DNA of 64,000 bases from contig CAJWTV010000002.1 of the NCBI GenBank assembly GCA_913047375.1, positions 1 to 64,000 of the forward strand, in the 5' to 3' direction. Under the pieces are notes generated by a model. The model worked only from the letters and a program-made list of their open reading frames with translations. It did not search any database and was not told the origin of the DNA. This document shows, in pieces, positions 53,679-62,926 of the stretch; within the stretch, counting starts at the first letter, position 1, and each line of letters starts with the position of its first letter. The DNA comes from an uncultured Polaribacter sp. (GTDB lineage: Bacteria > Bacteroidota > Bacteroidia > Flavobacteriales > Flavobacteriaceae). The position numbers and the translations under genes were made by a program.

Positions 53679-54227
53679 ATGAAGAATTTTAAATTAATTA
53701 TCGTTTTAGTAGTTGTAGCAAGTTTAGCTTCTTGTGGCAACAAGAGAACGCCACAATTCCAATACATGCCCGACATGTATGAATCTATACCTTATAAGGC
53801 AGATGGAGAAAATGGTTTAAGAGGAAACCCTGTCAATAGTAAACCAGTAGCTGGAACCATCCCAAGAGGAGGACATCCTGCATATGATATCGCAGATTCT
53901 AATGAGGGGTATGATAAAGCAAAAATATATTTAAAATCTCCACTAGCTGAGACAGAAGAAAACTTTGACACGGGTAAGAAAATGTATACTATTTACTGTA
54001 TTTCTTGCCATGGAAAAAAAGGAGATGGTAATGGTTATTTATCTCAAGCAGATAAATTTATTGGAATACCGAGTTATAAAGATAGAGATATTACAGAAGG
54101 CAGTATCTATCACGTTTTAATGCATGGTAAAAATTTAATGGGTTCGCATTCATCCCAATTAACATATAAAGAACGTTGGCAAATTGTACAATATGTAGAA
54201 GTATTACGTACAGATTTGCTGAAATAA
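53679..54227 (+). CDS. actE: Alternative complex III subunit E, single-haem cytochrome c lipoprotein
   Basis: A lipoprotein signal (MKNFKLIIVLVVVASLASC, Cys19) is followed by a periplasmic domain with one haem motif CISCHGKKGDGNG and a likely Met ligand near HGKNLMGSHSSQL. GRGGHPAYD-like and PLAETEENFDTGKKMY segments match ActE. The protein has 182 residues. It probably passes electrons from ActA to the oxidase or to a mobile carrier. It starts 10 nt after actD and actF follows after 28 nt. Confidence 0.94.
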   Translation: MKNFKLIIVLVVVASLASCGNKRTPQFQYMPDMYESIPYKADGENGLRGNPVNSKPVAGTIPRGGHPAYDIADSNEGYDKAKIYLKSPLAETEENFDTGKKMYTIYCISCHGKKGDGNGYLSQADKFIGIPSYKDRDITEGSIYHVLMHGKNLMGSHSSQLTYKERWQIVQYVEVLRTDLLK

Positions 54228-54255
54228 AGTTTAAATAAGAAAGAATACGAAAGAT

Positions 54256-55686
54256 ATGTATCAATTCTCAGGTAGATTAAAAACATTCTCAAAAGCACTA
54301 ATTTTTATTGGTCTTATAGGGATTGCATTTAGTTTTTATAATGGTTCTAAAAAGACCTTAGAAGACGCAAACCATATAATAGAAGCTGTTCATAATGATG
54401 GTCATGAAAACGGGCACGCACAAGTAAAAGATTCCCATGTAGAAGAAATGAAACATGATGATCATGCAAGTCAAGATGATGATCATGTATCTAAAGAAAT
54501 TAAAGCAGAGCCTCATAACGATGATCATGCAGAACATGTTTTACACCAACTGCAAAATAGACCTTGGTCAGCGTTCTATGTAGCTTTATTTTTCTCTTTA
54601 GGTTTATCGCTTTTAGTTTTAACTTTCTACGCAATACAAAGAGTTGCCTTAGTAGGTTGGTCTGTCGTTATTCTAAGGGTAATGGAAGCAATTACAGCGA
54701 ACCTTTTACCTACATCAATTATAATGGTTGTATTACTAGTAGCTTCAGTTATGCATTTAAATCATTTGTTTCCATGGATGGCTGAAGGTATTTTCGATCC
54801 AGAAAGTGATAAATATGATGCTATTATTGATGGTAAATCTTGGTGGATGAATTCAACAGGTTTTATAGTAAGAAGTATTGCATATCTTTTAATATGGAAT
54901 GCCTACAGATTTTTTATTAGAAAAGGTTCCATAAAGGAAGATACTGCAAATGATTCTAACAAAACATATAAGAATAACTATAATATGTCAGTTGTATTCT
55001 TATTCTTATTTATGATAACAGAATCTATGATGTCATGGGATTGGATTATGGGATTAGATCCTCACTGGTTCTCAACATTATTTGGATGGTATGTATTAGC
55101 AACATTATTAGTAAGTGCAATAACTGTGATTGCCTTTGTTACAATATACTTGCGTTCTAAAGGTGCTATACCTGGTGTAAACGATAGTCATATTCATGAT
55201 TTAGCTAAATTTATGTTTGGTTTCTCTGTATTTTGGACTTATTTATGGTTCGCCCAGTTTATGTTAATATGGTATGCAGATATTCCAGAAGAGACAACAT
55301 ATTTCGTTGCAAGATTTACAGAGTATAAGCTTCCTTTTATAGGAATGGTTTTTATGAACTTTGTTTTCCCAATACTTTTATTACTTAATAGTGATTTTAA
55401 AAGTAAACCTTGGTTTGTTTTTATTGGAGGAACTGTGATATTAATAGGTCACTACATAGATATATTTGTTATGATAATGCCATCAACAGTTGGAGCCCAA
55501 TGGTCATTTGGTATTCCAGAGATTAGCGCAATATTTTTCTTTGTAGGATTATTTATTTATACTACTTTTAGTGCATTTGCTAGGGCAAACCCAATAGCAA
55601 AAGGTAATCCGTTTTTACAAGAAAGTGAACACTATCACTATTACAATATTGAACACACAGGGGAAGGATCTGGAGATCATCATTAA
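54256..55686 (+). CDS. actF: Alternative complex III subunit F with His-rich loop
   Basis: ActF is a membrane subunit similar to ActC but without NrfD sequence identity; here 476 residues and about ten helices. WMNSTGFIVRSIAYLLIWN, SWDWIMGLDPHWFSTLFGWY and VNDSHIHDLAKFMFGFSVFW are typical. Between the first helix (about residues 13-30) and the second (about 98-118) there is a strongly charged region of about 60 residues containing eleven His mixed with Asp/Glu (DGHENGH, KHDDH, DDDH). The C-terminus is again His-rich (HYHYY, GDHH). The His-rich loop may bind metals; this is inference. Confidence 0.93.
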   Translation: MYQFSGRLKTFSKALIFIGLIGIAFSFYNGSKKTLEDANHIIEAVHNDGHENGHAQVKDSHVEEMKHDDHASQDDDHVSKEIKAEPHNDDHAEHVLHQLQNRPWSAFYVALFFSLGLSLLVLTFYAIQRVALVGWSVVILRVMEAITANLLPTSIIMVVLLVASVMHLNHLFPWMAEGIFDPESDKYDAIIDGKSWWMNSTGFIVRSIAYLLIWNAYRFFIRKGSIKEDTANDSNKTYKNNYNMSVVFLFLFMITESMMSWDWIMGLDPHWFSTLFGWYVLATLLVSAITVIAFVTIYLRSKGAIPGVNDSHIHDLAKFMFGFSVFWTYLWFAQFMLIWYADIPEETTYFVARFTEYKLPFIGMVFMNFVFPILLLLNSDFKSKPWFVFIGGTVILIGHYIDIFVMIMPSTVGAQWSFGIPEISAIFFFVGLFIYTTFSAFARANPIAKGNPFLQESEHYHYYNIEHTGEGSGDHH

Positions 55687-55721
55687 TAATAATTGAATTT
55701 AAAAATTAAGACAAAATAAGT

Positions 55722-56738
55722 ATGTTAGCTTTATTTTATATTTTTATAGGTGTTGCAATTGGAGTCAGTTTTTGGCAGATTACCAGGGTAATGGACTTAA
55801 GGACTGTTATCGCAGATGATAATGATAACGACAAACAAGGTAAGTACTTCTTAGTGTTTACGGTTTTCTTTTATGCCATGATGGTGTATTGTTTAATAGC
55901 TATGAATGTTTTGATGTTACCTGAATCTGCTTCTATTGAAGGAGAGCATGATGATAATCTTTTTGATATTACTTTTTGGTTAATTGGTATTGTGCAATTT
56001 ATTATGCAGTTTTTAATTTTCTTTTTCACATATAAGTACAGAGGAAGGAAGGATAAGAAAGCGAAATTTTTTGCCGATAGTCACGTGTTAGAAATTATTT
56101 GGACAACAATACCAGCAGGAGTTTTAGCTCTTTTGATAGGTTATGGTATATGGCAATGGAATAATGTAATGACCCTGTCCGGTGACGATGACGCTATTGT
56201 TATAGAGGTGTATTCTCAACAGTTTAGATGGGACGCACGTTACGCAGGAGAAGATAATACACTTGGTCTAGGAAATGTAAATTATATAGATATAAACAGT
56301 TTAAACACAATGGGTGTGGATATGTCTGATAAAAATTCTCAAGACGATAAACAAGTTACAGAATTATATTTGCCAAAAGGAAGAAAAATTCATTTTAAGT
56401 TTCGTTCACAAGATGTATTGCACTCTGCATATATGCCTCACTTTAGAGCTCAAATGAATTGCGTTCCGGGGATGGTTACTGAATTTGGTTTTACCCCTAA
56501 ATATACAACTGAAGAAATGAGGTTAAACCCGGAGGTAATGGCAAAAACAAATAATATTAATAAAATTAGAAAAGCTAAAGGTGAAGATTTTTACGAATTT
56601 GATTATCTACTTTTATGTAATAAAATATGTGGAGCATCTCACTATAATATGCAAATGAAAATTACAGTTGTAGATGAAGATGAGTACAATAAGTGGATTT
56701 CAGAAAGACCAACATTAGCAGAAGTAATAAAACAATAA
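55722..56738 (+). CDS. coxB: Cytochrome c oxidase subunit II
   Basis: Carries the CuA centre that accepts electrons from cytochrome c. An extra N-terminal membrane helix (about 1-18) and a second region (about 45-65) precede the usual helix hairpin (about 85-105 and 125-145). The CuA ligands are visible: His240 in YMPHFRAQ and CNKICGASHYNM with Cys299, Cys303, His307 and Met310. No haem c motif is present, so this is aa3-type rather than caa3. It follows actF by 35 nt and precedes coxA by 28 nt. Confidence 0.95.
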   Translation: MLALFYIFIGVAIGVSFWQITRVMDLRTVIADDNDNDKQGKYFLVFTVFFYAMMVYCLIAMNVLMLPESASIEGEHDDNLFDITFWLIGIVQFIMQFLIFFFTYKYRGRKDKKAKFFADSHVLEIIWTTIPAGVLALLIGYGIWQWNNVMTLSGDDDAIVIEVYSQQFRWDARYAGEDNTLGLGNVNYIDINSLNTMGVDMSDKNSQDDKQVTELYLPKGRKIHFKFRSQDVLHSAYMPHFRAQMNCVPGMVTEFGFTPKYTTEEMRLNPEVMAKTNNINKIRKAKGEDFYEFDYLLLCNKICGASHYNMQMKITVVDEDEYNKWISERPTLAEVIKQ

Positions 56739-56766
56739 TTTAAAGACACTACAAATAAATAAGATT

Positions 56767-58548
56767 ATGTCAGATCATCATCATAAAGAAACATTTGTAA
56801 CAAAATATATTTTTAGTCAAGATCATAAAATGATTTCTAAACAATTCTTGGTAACAGGTATGTTTATGGGAGTTATAGCGGTTTTAATGTCTATGTTATT
56901 TCGTATGCAAATTGCTTGGCCAGAGACTTCATTTACAATCGTAGAAGCATTTTTAGGATCACATCAAACAGATGGTATCATGGATCCAGACATCTATTTA
57001 GCCCTGGTTACAATACATGGGACAATAATGGTATTTTTTGTACTTACGGCTGGACTGAGTGGTACATTCTCTAACTTATTAATTCCATTACAAATTGGAG
57101 CAAGAGATATGGCGTCTGGCTTTTTAAACATGGTTTCTTACTGGTTATTCTTCTTATCAAGTATAGTTATGGTAACTTCATTATTTGTTGAAGCAGGACC
57201 AGCTGCTGCTGGTTGGACAATCTATCCTCCTCTTTCAGCATTACCGCAAGCAATACCAGGTTCTGGTGCAGGAATGACTTTATGGTTGGTTTCTATGTCA
57301 ATTTTCATTGCATCCTCACTAATAGGTGCATTAAATTATATCGTAACTGTTTTAAATCTTCGAACTAAAGGAATGAAGATGACAAGATTGCCTTTAACAA
57401 TGTGGGCTTTCTTTATTACAGCTATTATTGGTGTAGTTTCTTTTCCTGTACTATTGTCCGCAGCCTTATTATTAGTTTTTGATAGAAGTTTTGGGACATC
57501 TTTCTTTTTATCTGATATTTTTATATCAGGAGAAGTTTTACATTATCAAGGAGGATCACCAGTTTTATTTGAACACTTATTTTGGTTCTTAGGTCATCCA
57601 GAGGTATACATCGTATTATTACCAGCATTAGGGATTACCTCAGAAGTAATTTCAACTAATTCAAGAAAACCAATTTTTGGTTATAGAGCAATGATTTTGT
57701 CGATCATAGCAATAGCCTTCTTATCCACAATTGTTTGGGGGCACCATATGTTTATCTCAGGAATGAATCCATTCTTAGGGTCAGTATTTACATTTACAAC
57801 ATTATTAATAGCAATTCCATCAGCCGTTAAAGCTTTTAATTATTTAACCACTTTATGGAGAGGTAATTTACAACTAAACCCTGCAATGTTATTCTCTATT
57901 GGATTAGTTTCTACATTCGTAACAGGAGGTTTAACAGGATTAGTTTTAGGAGATTCAGCATTAGACATAAACATACATGACACTTACTTTGTTGTTGCAC
58001 ATTTTCACTTGGTAATGGGTGTTTCTGCAATATTTGGTATGTATGCTGGTGTTTATCATTGGTTTCCAAAAATGTATGGTAGAATGATGAATAAAACACT
58101 TGGTTATTGGCATTTTTGGATAACGATAGTTTGTGCATATGGAGTTTTTTGGCCAATGCATTTTATTGGTTTAGCTGGTTTGCCAAGAAGATATTATACA
58201 AATACAAATTTTCCAATGTTCGATGACTTACTACAAATTAATGTAGTTATTACATTATTTGCTTTGGTAGGAGGGATTGCACAAATTATATTTTTCGCAA
58301 ACTTTTTTATCTCTATGTATAGAGGTCCTAAAGCAACACAAAATCCATGGAAATCTAATACATTAGAATGGACAACACCAGTTGAACATATTCATGGAAA
58401 CTGGCCAGGTCAGATTCCAGAAGTACACAGGTGGGCTTATGACTACAGTAAGCGAGTAGATGCTGATGATGATGATAGTGATTTCTTACATGGTCAAGAT
58501 TTTGTTTCACAAAATACACCTCTATTAGAAGGTGAACAACAATCTTAA
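56767..58548 (+). CDS. coxA: Cytochrome c oxidase subunit I
   Basis: Catalytic subunit of an A-type haem-copper oxygen reductase, 593 residues and 12 membrane helices. The CuB/haem ligands appear in order: HGTIMVFFVL (haem a), FLGHPEVYIV, WGHHMFISGMNP, and VVAHFHLVMG (haem a3/haem a). The HPEVY Tyr gives the His-Tyr crosslink of A-type enzymes. The N-terminus is His-rich (MSDHHHKETF). It is the last gene of actABCDEF-coxBA; subunit III is not in the window. A strong terminator follows the stop by 27 nt. Confidence 0.97.
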   Translation: MSDHHHKETFVTKYIFSQDHKMISKQFLVTGMFMGVIAVLMSMLFRMQIAWPETSFTIVEAFLGSHQTDGIMDPDIYLALVTIHGTIMVFFVLTAGLSGTFSNLLIPLQIGARDMASGFLNMVSYWLFFLSSIVMVTSLFVEAGPAAAGWTIYPPLSALPQAIPGSGAGMTLWLVSMSIFIASSLIGALNYIVTVLNLRTKGMKMTRLPLTMWAFFITAIIGVVSFPVLLSAALLLVFDRSFGTSFFLSDIFISGEVLHYQGGSPVLFEHLFWFLGHPEVYIVLLPALGITSEVISTNSRKPIFGYRAMILSIIAIAFLSTIVWGHHMFISGMNPFLGSVFTFTTLLIAIPSAVKAFNYLTTLWRGNLQLNPAMLFSIGLVSTFVTGGLTGLVLGDSALDINIHDTYFVVAHFHLVMGVSAIFGMYAGVYHWFPKMYGRMMNKTLGYWHFWITIVCAYGVFWPMHFIGLAGLPRRYYTNTNFPMFDDLLQINVVITLFALVGGIAQIIFFANFFISMYRGPKATQNPWKSNTLEWTTPVEHIHGNWPGQIPEVHRWAYDYSKRVDADDDDSDFLHGQDFVSQNTPLLEGEQQS

Positions 58549-58575
58549 TTTAAGATAAGTATTAAAAATATACGT

Positions 58576-58605
58576 AAATCCTTCCCACCGCTGGGAAGGA
58601 TTTTT
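58576..58605 (+). terminator. Intrinsic terminator after coxA
   Basis: AAATCCTTCCCA and TGGGAAGGATTT form a 12-bp stem around a CCGC tetraloop, followed by T residues. It ends the respiratory operon. Confidence 0.93.
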
Positions 58606-58644
58606 GTTTGATACAATTCATGAAAAAATTATTACAATTAATAG

Positions 58645-58652
58645 TATCTTTG
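58645..58652 (+). promoter_or_regulatory. -7 promoter element of ruvB
   Basis: TATCTTTG matches TAnnTTTG and ends 5 nt before the ruvB ATG, so the transcript would be leaderless or nearly so. A -33 box is not evident. Confidence 0.6.
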
Positions 58653-58657
58653 TATTT

Positions 58658-59680
58658 ATGAATGAGAATTTAAATCCTGAAAACGATAATTTATCTAATG
58701 AAGAATTAGATGTAGAAAAAAAACTACGTCCGCTTTCTTTTGACGATTTTTCTGGACAAGATCAAGCTATAGAAAATTTAAAAATATTTGTAGAAGCCGC
58801 AAATCAAAGAGAGGAAGCTTTAGATCATACTCTTTTTCATGGTCCCCCAGGTTTAGGGAAAACTACATTAGCTCATATTTTAGCAAATGAATTACAAGTA
58901 GGTATTAAAGTTACTTCAGGCCCTGTTTTAGACAAACCTGGTGACTTAGCAGGCTTATTAACAAACTTAGACGAGCGTGATGTCCTTTTTATTGATGAAA
59001 TACACCGTTTAAGTCCAATTGTAGAAGAATACTTATACTCTGCTATGGAAGATTTTAAGATCGATATTATGATCGAATCTGGACCAAATGCAAGAACTGT
59101 ACAAATCAATTTAGAACCATTTACACTAATCGGAGCAACTACCCGTTCAGGACTACTAACGGCTCCTATGAGAGCACGTTTTGGAATCAATAGTAGATTA
59201 CATTACTATTCAACAGAATTATTAACAACAATAGTTCAGCGAAGCGCGGGTATTTTAGGTGTATCAATTTCTATGGAAGCAGCTATAGAAATAGCAGGTA
59301 GAAGTAGAGGTACTCCAAGAATAGCAAACGCATTATTACGAAGAGTTAGAGACTTTGCACAAATAAAAGGTGATGGAAGTATCACTATAGAGATCTCCAG
59401 ATATGCTTTAAAAGCACTAAATGTTGATGCCCACGGATTAGATGAGATGGATAATAAAATCCTAACAACGATCATTGATAAGTTTAAAGGAGGGCCTGTT
59501 GGCTTGAGTACAATCGCTACTGCTGTTAGTGAAAATACAGAAACTATTGAAGAGGTTTATGAACCTTTTTTAATACAGCAAGGGTTTATTATGCGAACAC
59601 CAAGAGGTAGAGAAGTAACTGAATTAGCTTATAAACATCTTGGAAGAGTAAAAGGAAGAAATACAGGAGAATTATTTTAG
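58658..59680 (+). CDS. ruvB: Holliday junction branch migration ATPase RuvB
   Basis: Hexameric AAA+ motor that, with RuvA, drives branch migration in recombinational repair. The start was set at ATG 58658 ([10 protein letters not shown]), giving 340 residues, the family length; an upstream TTG reading would begin inside the coxA terminator. Walker A GPPGLGKT is at residues 62-69, Walker B is FIDEIHR, and sensor [18 protein letters not shown] follows. The C-terminal winged helix ends [20 protein letters not shown] -7 element lies 5 nt upstream. Confidence 0.97.
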   Translation: MNENLNPENDNLSNEELDVEKKLRPLSFDDFSGQDQAIENLKIFVEAANQREEALDHTLFHGPPGLGKTTLAHILANELQVGIKVTSGPVLDKPGDLAGLLTNLDERDVLFIDEIHRLSPIVEEYLYSAMEDFKIDIMIESGPNARTVQINLEPFTLIGATTRSGLLTAPMRARFGINSRLHYYSTELLTTIVQRSAGILGVSISMEAAIEIAGRSRGTPRIANALLRRVRDFAQIKGDGSITIEISRYALKALNVDAHGLDEMDNKILTTIIDKFKGGPVGLSTIATAVSENTETIEEVYEPFLIQQGFIMRTPRGREVTELAYKHLGRVKGRNTGELF

Positions 59681-59723
59681 AAGAATATAATTCCTTTTCT
59701 AATTTGTAAGTTCATGCGACTTT

Positions 59724-61451
59724 ATGAATATAAAAAAAATTATACCAATTTTAGAATGGTTACCCAACTATAAAGCATTTCGTTTTAAAGGAGATTTAGT
59801 TGCAGGTATTACTGTAGGGATCATTTTAATTCCACAAGGAATAGCGTATGCTTTAATTGCAGGCTTACCTCCAATTTATGGTCTATATTGTGCGTTATTA
59901 CCGCAAATAATCTACGCTATTTTTGGTTCTTCAAGGCAGGTAGCTATTGGACCAGTAGCCATGGATTCTTTAATTGTAGCATCTGGAGTTTCAACATTAG
60001 CAGTGGCAGGTTCAGATAGCTATATTTCAATTGCTATTTTATTAGCACTAATGGTTGGAACACTTCAGTTTATCATGGGTGTTTTTAGATTAGGATTTTT
60101 AGTCAATTTCATCTCAAAACCAGTCATTAACGGCTTTACATCTGCTGTAGCCATAACAATTGGAATGAATCAATTTAGAAATTTACTGGGAGTTGATTTT
60201 ATTCAAAGTGACCAAATCCAATTTCTCATAAAAGATATATGGTATTATATTTTAGATTTTAATTTGCACACAACTATTATAGGTCTTACATCTATATTGA
60301 TTATAATTATATTTAGAAGGATCAATAAGAAAATTCCGAATGCATTGATAGTTGTAATTATAGGGGTTTTAACTATGAGGTTTTTTGGAGATAGCCTTAA
60401 TGGTGTTTCGATAGTAAAAGAGATCCCTTCAGGTTTGCCTAGTTTTAGTACCCCAGACTTTGATTTTCAATTAATAAAAAACCTTATGCCTATAGCATTA
60501 ACGTTAGTCATGGTTGGTTATCTAGAAACGATTACTATAGGTAAATCTTTAGAGGTAAAACAAGATGAATACAGAGTTAGACCCAGTCAAGAGTTAATTG
60601 CTCTTGGATTAAGTAATATAGTAGGATCTTTTTTTAAAGCGTATCCATCTTCATCAAGTTTTTCGCGTTCTGCAATTAATCAAGAAACTGGAGGAACTAC
60701 AGGTATGTCAGCTTTAATTTCTGCAGCAATAGTAGGAGTAACACTTTTATTTTTAACACCACTATTTTATTTTTTACCCAAGACCGTTTTAGCTGCGATT
60801 ATAATTGTTGCAGTATTTGGACTCGTTAATTTAAAACAGGCAACCTCTCTTTGGAAGATAAATAAGTTAGATTTTTCACTGATGCTAGCTACCTTTATAT
60901 TTACATTATTATTAGGAATAGAATATGGAATTTTAGCTGGTATTAGTTTGTCTTTAGCGATTCTAATTTATAGAATATCAAGGCCTTATGTCACTGAATT
61001 AGGAAATGTGCCAAATTCTGATTTTTATAGAAATAAAAATCGCTTCAAAGAAGTGATCGTTGAAGAAGATGTATTAATTTTTAGATTTGAAGCACAATTA
61101 GTTTATGCAAATGCTACTTATTTTAGAGATTATTTAGAGCAAATGGTAGATGATAAAGGAACATTATTAAAATTAATCGTCTTAGATTCTGAGAGTATTA
61201 ATAGAATAGATACTACTGGAGTAGAAATGTTAAAAGAACTTGTTAGATATTTTCAGAATAAACAGATACTGTTTTATTTTGCAGGAGTGAAAGGTCCGGT
61301 AAGAGACTTATTATTTAGAGCAGGATTATTAGAGAATATAGATATCACTCATTTTTTTATGTGTGTAAATGATGCAGTTGTTTTTTATAAAACTGGGGAT
61401 CGTTCTAAACAAGAAAAATTTTCGAAATATTTACATCAATCCTGCGATTAA
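59724..61451 (+). CDS. SulP family inorganic anion transporter
   Basis: Membrane transporter of 575 residues with about 12-14 helices and a C-terminal cytoplasmic STAS domain (about residues 445-560; LIVLDSESINRIDTTGVEML). The signature GIILIPQGIAYALIAGLPPIYGLY and the SSFSRSAINQETGGTT loop are typical SulP motifs. SulP members move sulfate, bicarbonate, molybdate or other anions; the substrate here is not determined by sequence. It lies 43 nt after ruvB and 19 nt before a rhodanese lipoprotein gene, with which it is probably co-transcribed, a pairing that hints at sulfur or arsenic-related anions. Confidence 0.92.
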   Translation: MNIKKIIPILEWLPNYKAFRFKGDLVAGITVGIILIPQGIAYALIAGLPPIYGLYCALLPQIIYAIFGSSRQVAIGPVAMDSLIVASGVSTLAVAGSDSYISIAILLALMVGTLQFIMGVFRLGFLVNFISKPVINGFTSAVAITIGMNQFRNLLGVDFIQSDQIQFLIKDIWYYILDFNLHTTIIGLTSILIIIIFRRINKKIPNALIVVIIGVLTMRFFGDSLNGVSIVKEIPSGLPSFSTPDFDFQLIKNLMPIALTLVMVGYLETITIGKSLEVKQDEYRVRPSQELIALGLSNIVGSFFKAYPSSSSFSRSAINQETGGTTGMSALISAAIVGVTLLFLTPLFYFLPKTVLAAIIIVAVFGLVNLKQATSLWKINKLDFSLMLATFIFTLLLGIEYGILAGISLSLAILIYRISRPYVTELGNVPNSDFYRNKNRFKEVIVEEDVLIFRFEAQLVYANATYFRDYLEQMVDDKGTLLKLIVLDSESINRIDTTGVEMLKELVRYFQNKQILFYFAGVKGPVRDLLFRAGLLENIDITHFFMCVNDAVVFYKTGDRSKQEKFSKYLHQSCD

Positions 61452-61470
61452 TCAAATTTAAAATAGAGAT

Positions 61471-61836
61471 ATGAAAAATTTAATATATATACTTTTAGGT
61501 AGTTTCTTTTTTATTAATTGTGCTCAAAATCAGGAAATAAAAAAAATTAACACTCTTGAATTAAGAGAGTTGTTATCTACACGTAAAATACAATTAATAG
61601 ATGTAAGAAGTCCAAAAGAGATAAATGAAGGCTTTATTAATACTGCTATTTTTGCTAATTATTTTGAGGATGACTTTGTAAAAAAAGCAATCAAACAAAT
61701 CGATAAATCAAAACCTGTTTACTTGTATTGTAGAAGCGGTAATAGAAGTGGTAAATCAGCTAAATTACTAAATGAAAAAGGTTTTGACGTTTATAATGTT
61801 ATTGGGGGTTATACTCAATGGAGTAAGGAAAATTAG
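61471..61836 (+). CDS. Rhodanese-domain lipoprotein
   Basis: Protein of 121 residues. The lipobox FFINC (Cys17) predicts a lipid-anchored envelope protein, followed by one rhodanese domain: LIDVRSPKEINEGFINTAIF and the active-site loop YCRSGNRSGKSAKLL, with the catalytic Cys present. It may carry sulfane sulfur or act in disulphide chemistry. It follows the SulP gene by 19 nt. The minus-strand ArsM gene lies on the other side of a shared terminator. Rhodanese genes are often found near arsenosugar genes; linkage here is suggestive only. Confidence 0.9.
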   Translation: MKNLIYILLGSFFFINCAQNQEIKKINTLELRELLSTRKIQLIDVRSPKEINEGFINTAIFANYFEDDFVKKAIKQIDKSKPVYLYCRSGNRSGKSAKLLNEKGFDVYNVIGGYTQWSKEN

Positions 61837-61872
61837 AGTTTTAATAAAAGATCATTTTTTTATTAAAACTCT
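61835..61872. terminator. Bidirectional terminator between rhodanese and arsM genes
   Basis: AGAGTTTTAATAAAA and TTTTATTAAAACTCT form a 15-bp stem around an 8-nt loop. It starts within the rhodanese stop codon and is followed 21 nt later by the end of arsM on the other strand. Confidence 0.82.
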
Positions 61873-61892
61873 ATTTAACTATAAATACCCTT

Positions 61893-62861
61893 TTAGCAGC
61901 ATCCCCCTCCGTCATAATGAAATGTAGATTCTGAAAAGAAAATATCATCCCTACCAAGAGATTTAAGCCCCGAAGCTGTTTTGTCGCAAATTGCTAAAGG
62001 CTGATTTTTCAATAGAGTATGTCCTAATCCATCATCGAAATAATCCTCTCCACCATAATAAATTGCTGCTTTTCCAGTAAAAACACAGGGACCATCTTCT
62101 GGCATAGGATCTTTAATTGCAGCTACCTCAATTGATTCAATATAAATTAATTCATCTGTAGGATAATTCTTTGGGTCTAAAATTCTATAAGGTTTTCTTG
62201 CTCTAATTTCTACAGTACCAAAACCAGCATCTGTTAAAGCTTTAACATAGTCAGCAATTGATAAACTTCCACTCAGACACAGAGCGCGAAGGCGAGCATC
62301 ACCCCGAAGCTCATCATTCATAGGTTGTTCACAAGTAGGATCGCTCATAACTAGTCTTCCATGAGGTTTTAAAACTCTATACATTTCTGCTATGGCTTTT
62401 TTTAAGTCCTCTGATTTAAAGATATTAAATAAACAATTTTGTGCAGCAACATCAATAGAGTTATCCTCTACCGGAAGATCCATTGCATCTCCTTTTCTCA
62501 AGTCAACAAAGTCGCTTTTAAACCAATTATTTTGTTCTTCTGCTATTTTGAAATTATTCTTAGATGCTTCTAACATTTCATCAACTACATCTAGACCAAT
62601 TACCCCACCTTTTGTTCTGTTAAAATATGAAAACTGAAGTAATTCCATTCCTCCACCTACGCCTACATATAGCATTTTCGGATTATTAGTTAGGTCTCTA
62701 GCATGCACCGTAGAACCGCATCCATAGTTCATTTCTTGCATTATTCTTGGAATTTTAAGTCCTGGTAATTCCCATATAGGATTTGTAGTGCAGCATAATC
62801 CTACATCTGGAGTTAATGCGGCTTGCTTATATATATCGTTTGTAGTTTCTAAATAACTCAT
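61893..62861 (-). CDS. arsM: ArsM-type arsenite methyltransferase (arsenosugar pathway)
   Basis: SAM-dependent methyltransferase of 322 residues. The SAM motif is MLYVGVGGGMELLQFSYF with GLDVVDEMLEAS after it, and AIAEMYRVLKPHGRLVMSD marks the class I fold. Cysteines likely to bind As(III) occur at LCCTTNPIW, NYGCGSTV, QNCLFNIF, DPTCEQPM and RALCLSG, and the protein ends GGGCC. This matches the arsenosugar-associated ArsM subgroup rather than ordinary UbiE-like enzymes. It lies 65 nt after a purine nucleoside phosphorylase gene. ArsS, the radical SAM partner, is not inside the window. Confidence 0.88.
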   Translation of the reverse strand: MSYLETTNDIYKQAALTPDVGLCCTTNPIWELPGLKIPRIMQEMNYGCGSTVHARDLTNNPKMLYVGVGGGMELLQFSYFNRTKGGVIGLDVVDEMLEASKNNFKIAEEQNNWFKSDFVDLRKGDAMDLPVEDNSIDVAAQNCLFNIFKSEDLKKAIAEMYRVLKPHGRLVMSDPTCEQPMNDELRGDARLRALCLSGSLSIADYVKALTDAGFGTVEIRARKPYRILDPKNYPTDELIYIESIEVAAIKDPMPEDGPCVFTGKAAIYYGGEDYFDDGLGHTLLKNQPLAICDKTASGLKSLGRDDIFFSESTFHYDGGGCC

Positions 62862-62926
62862 TTTGTTTTTTCTTGTTTTTTAATATAATTTTGTAATTAA
62901 TAGAGTGCTCGAAAAATAGATTTCTA

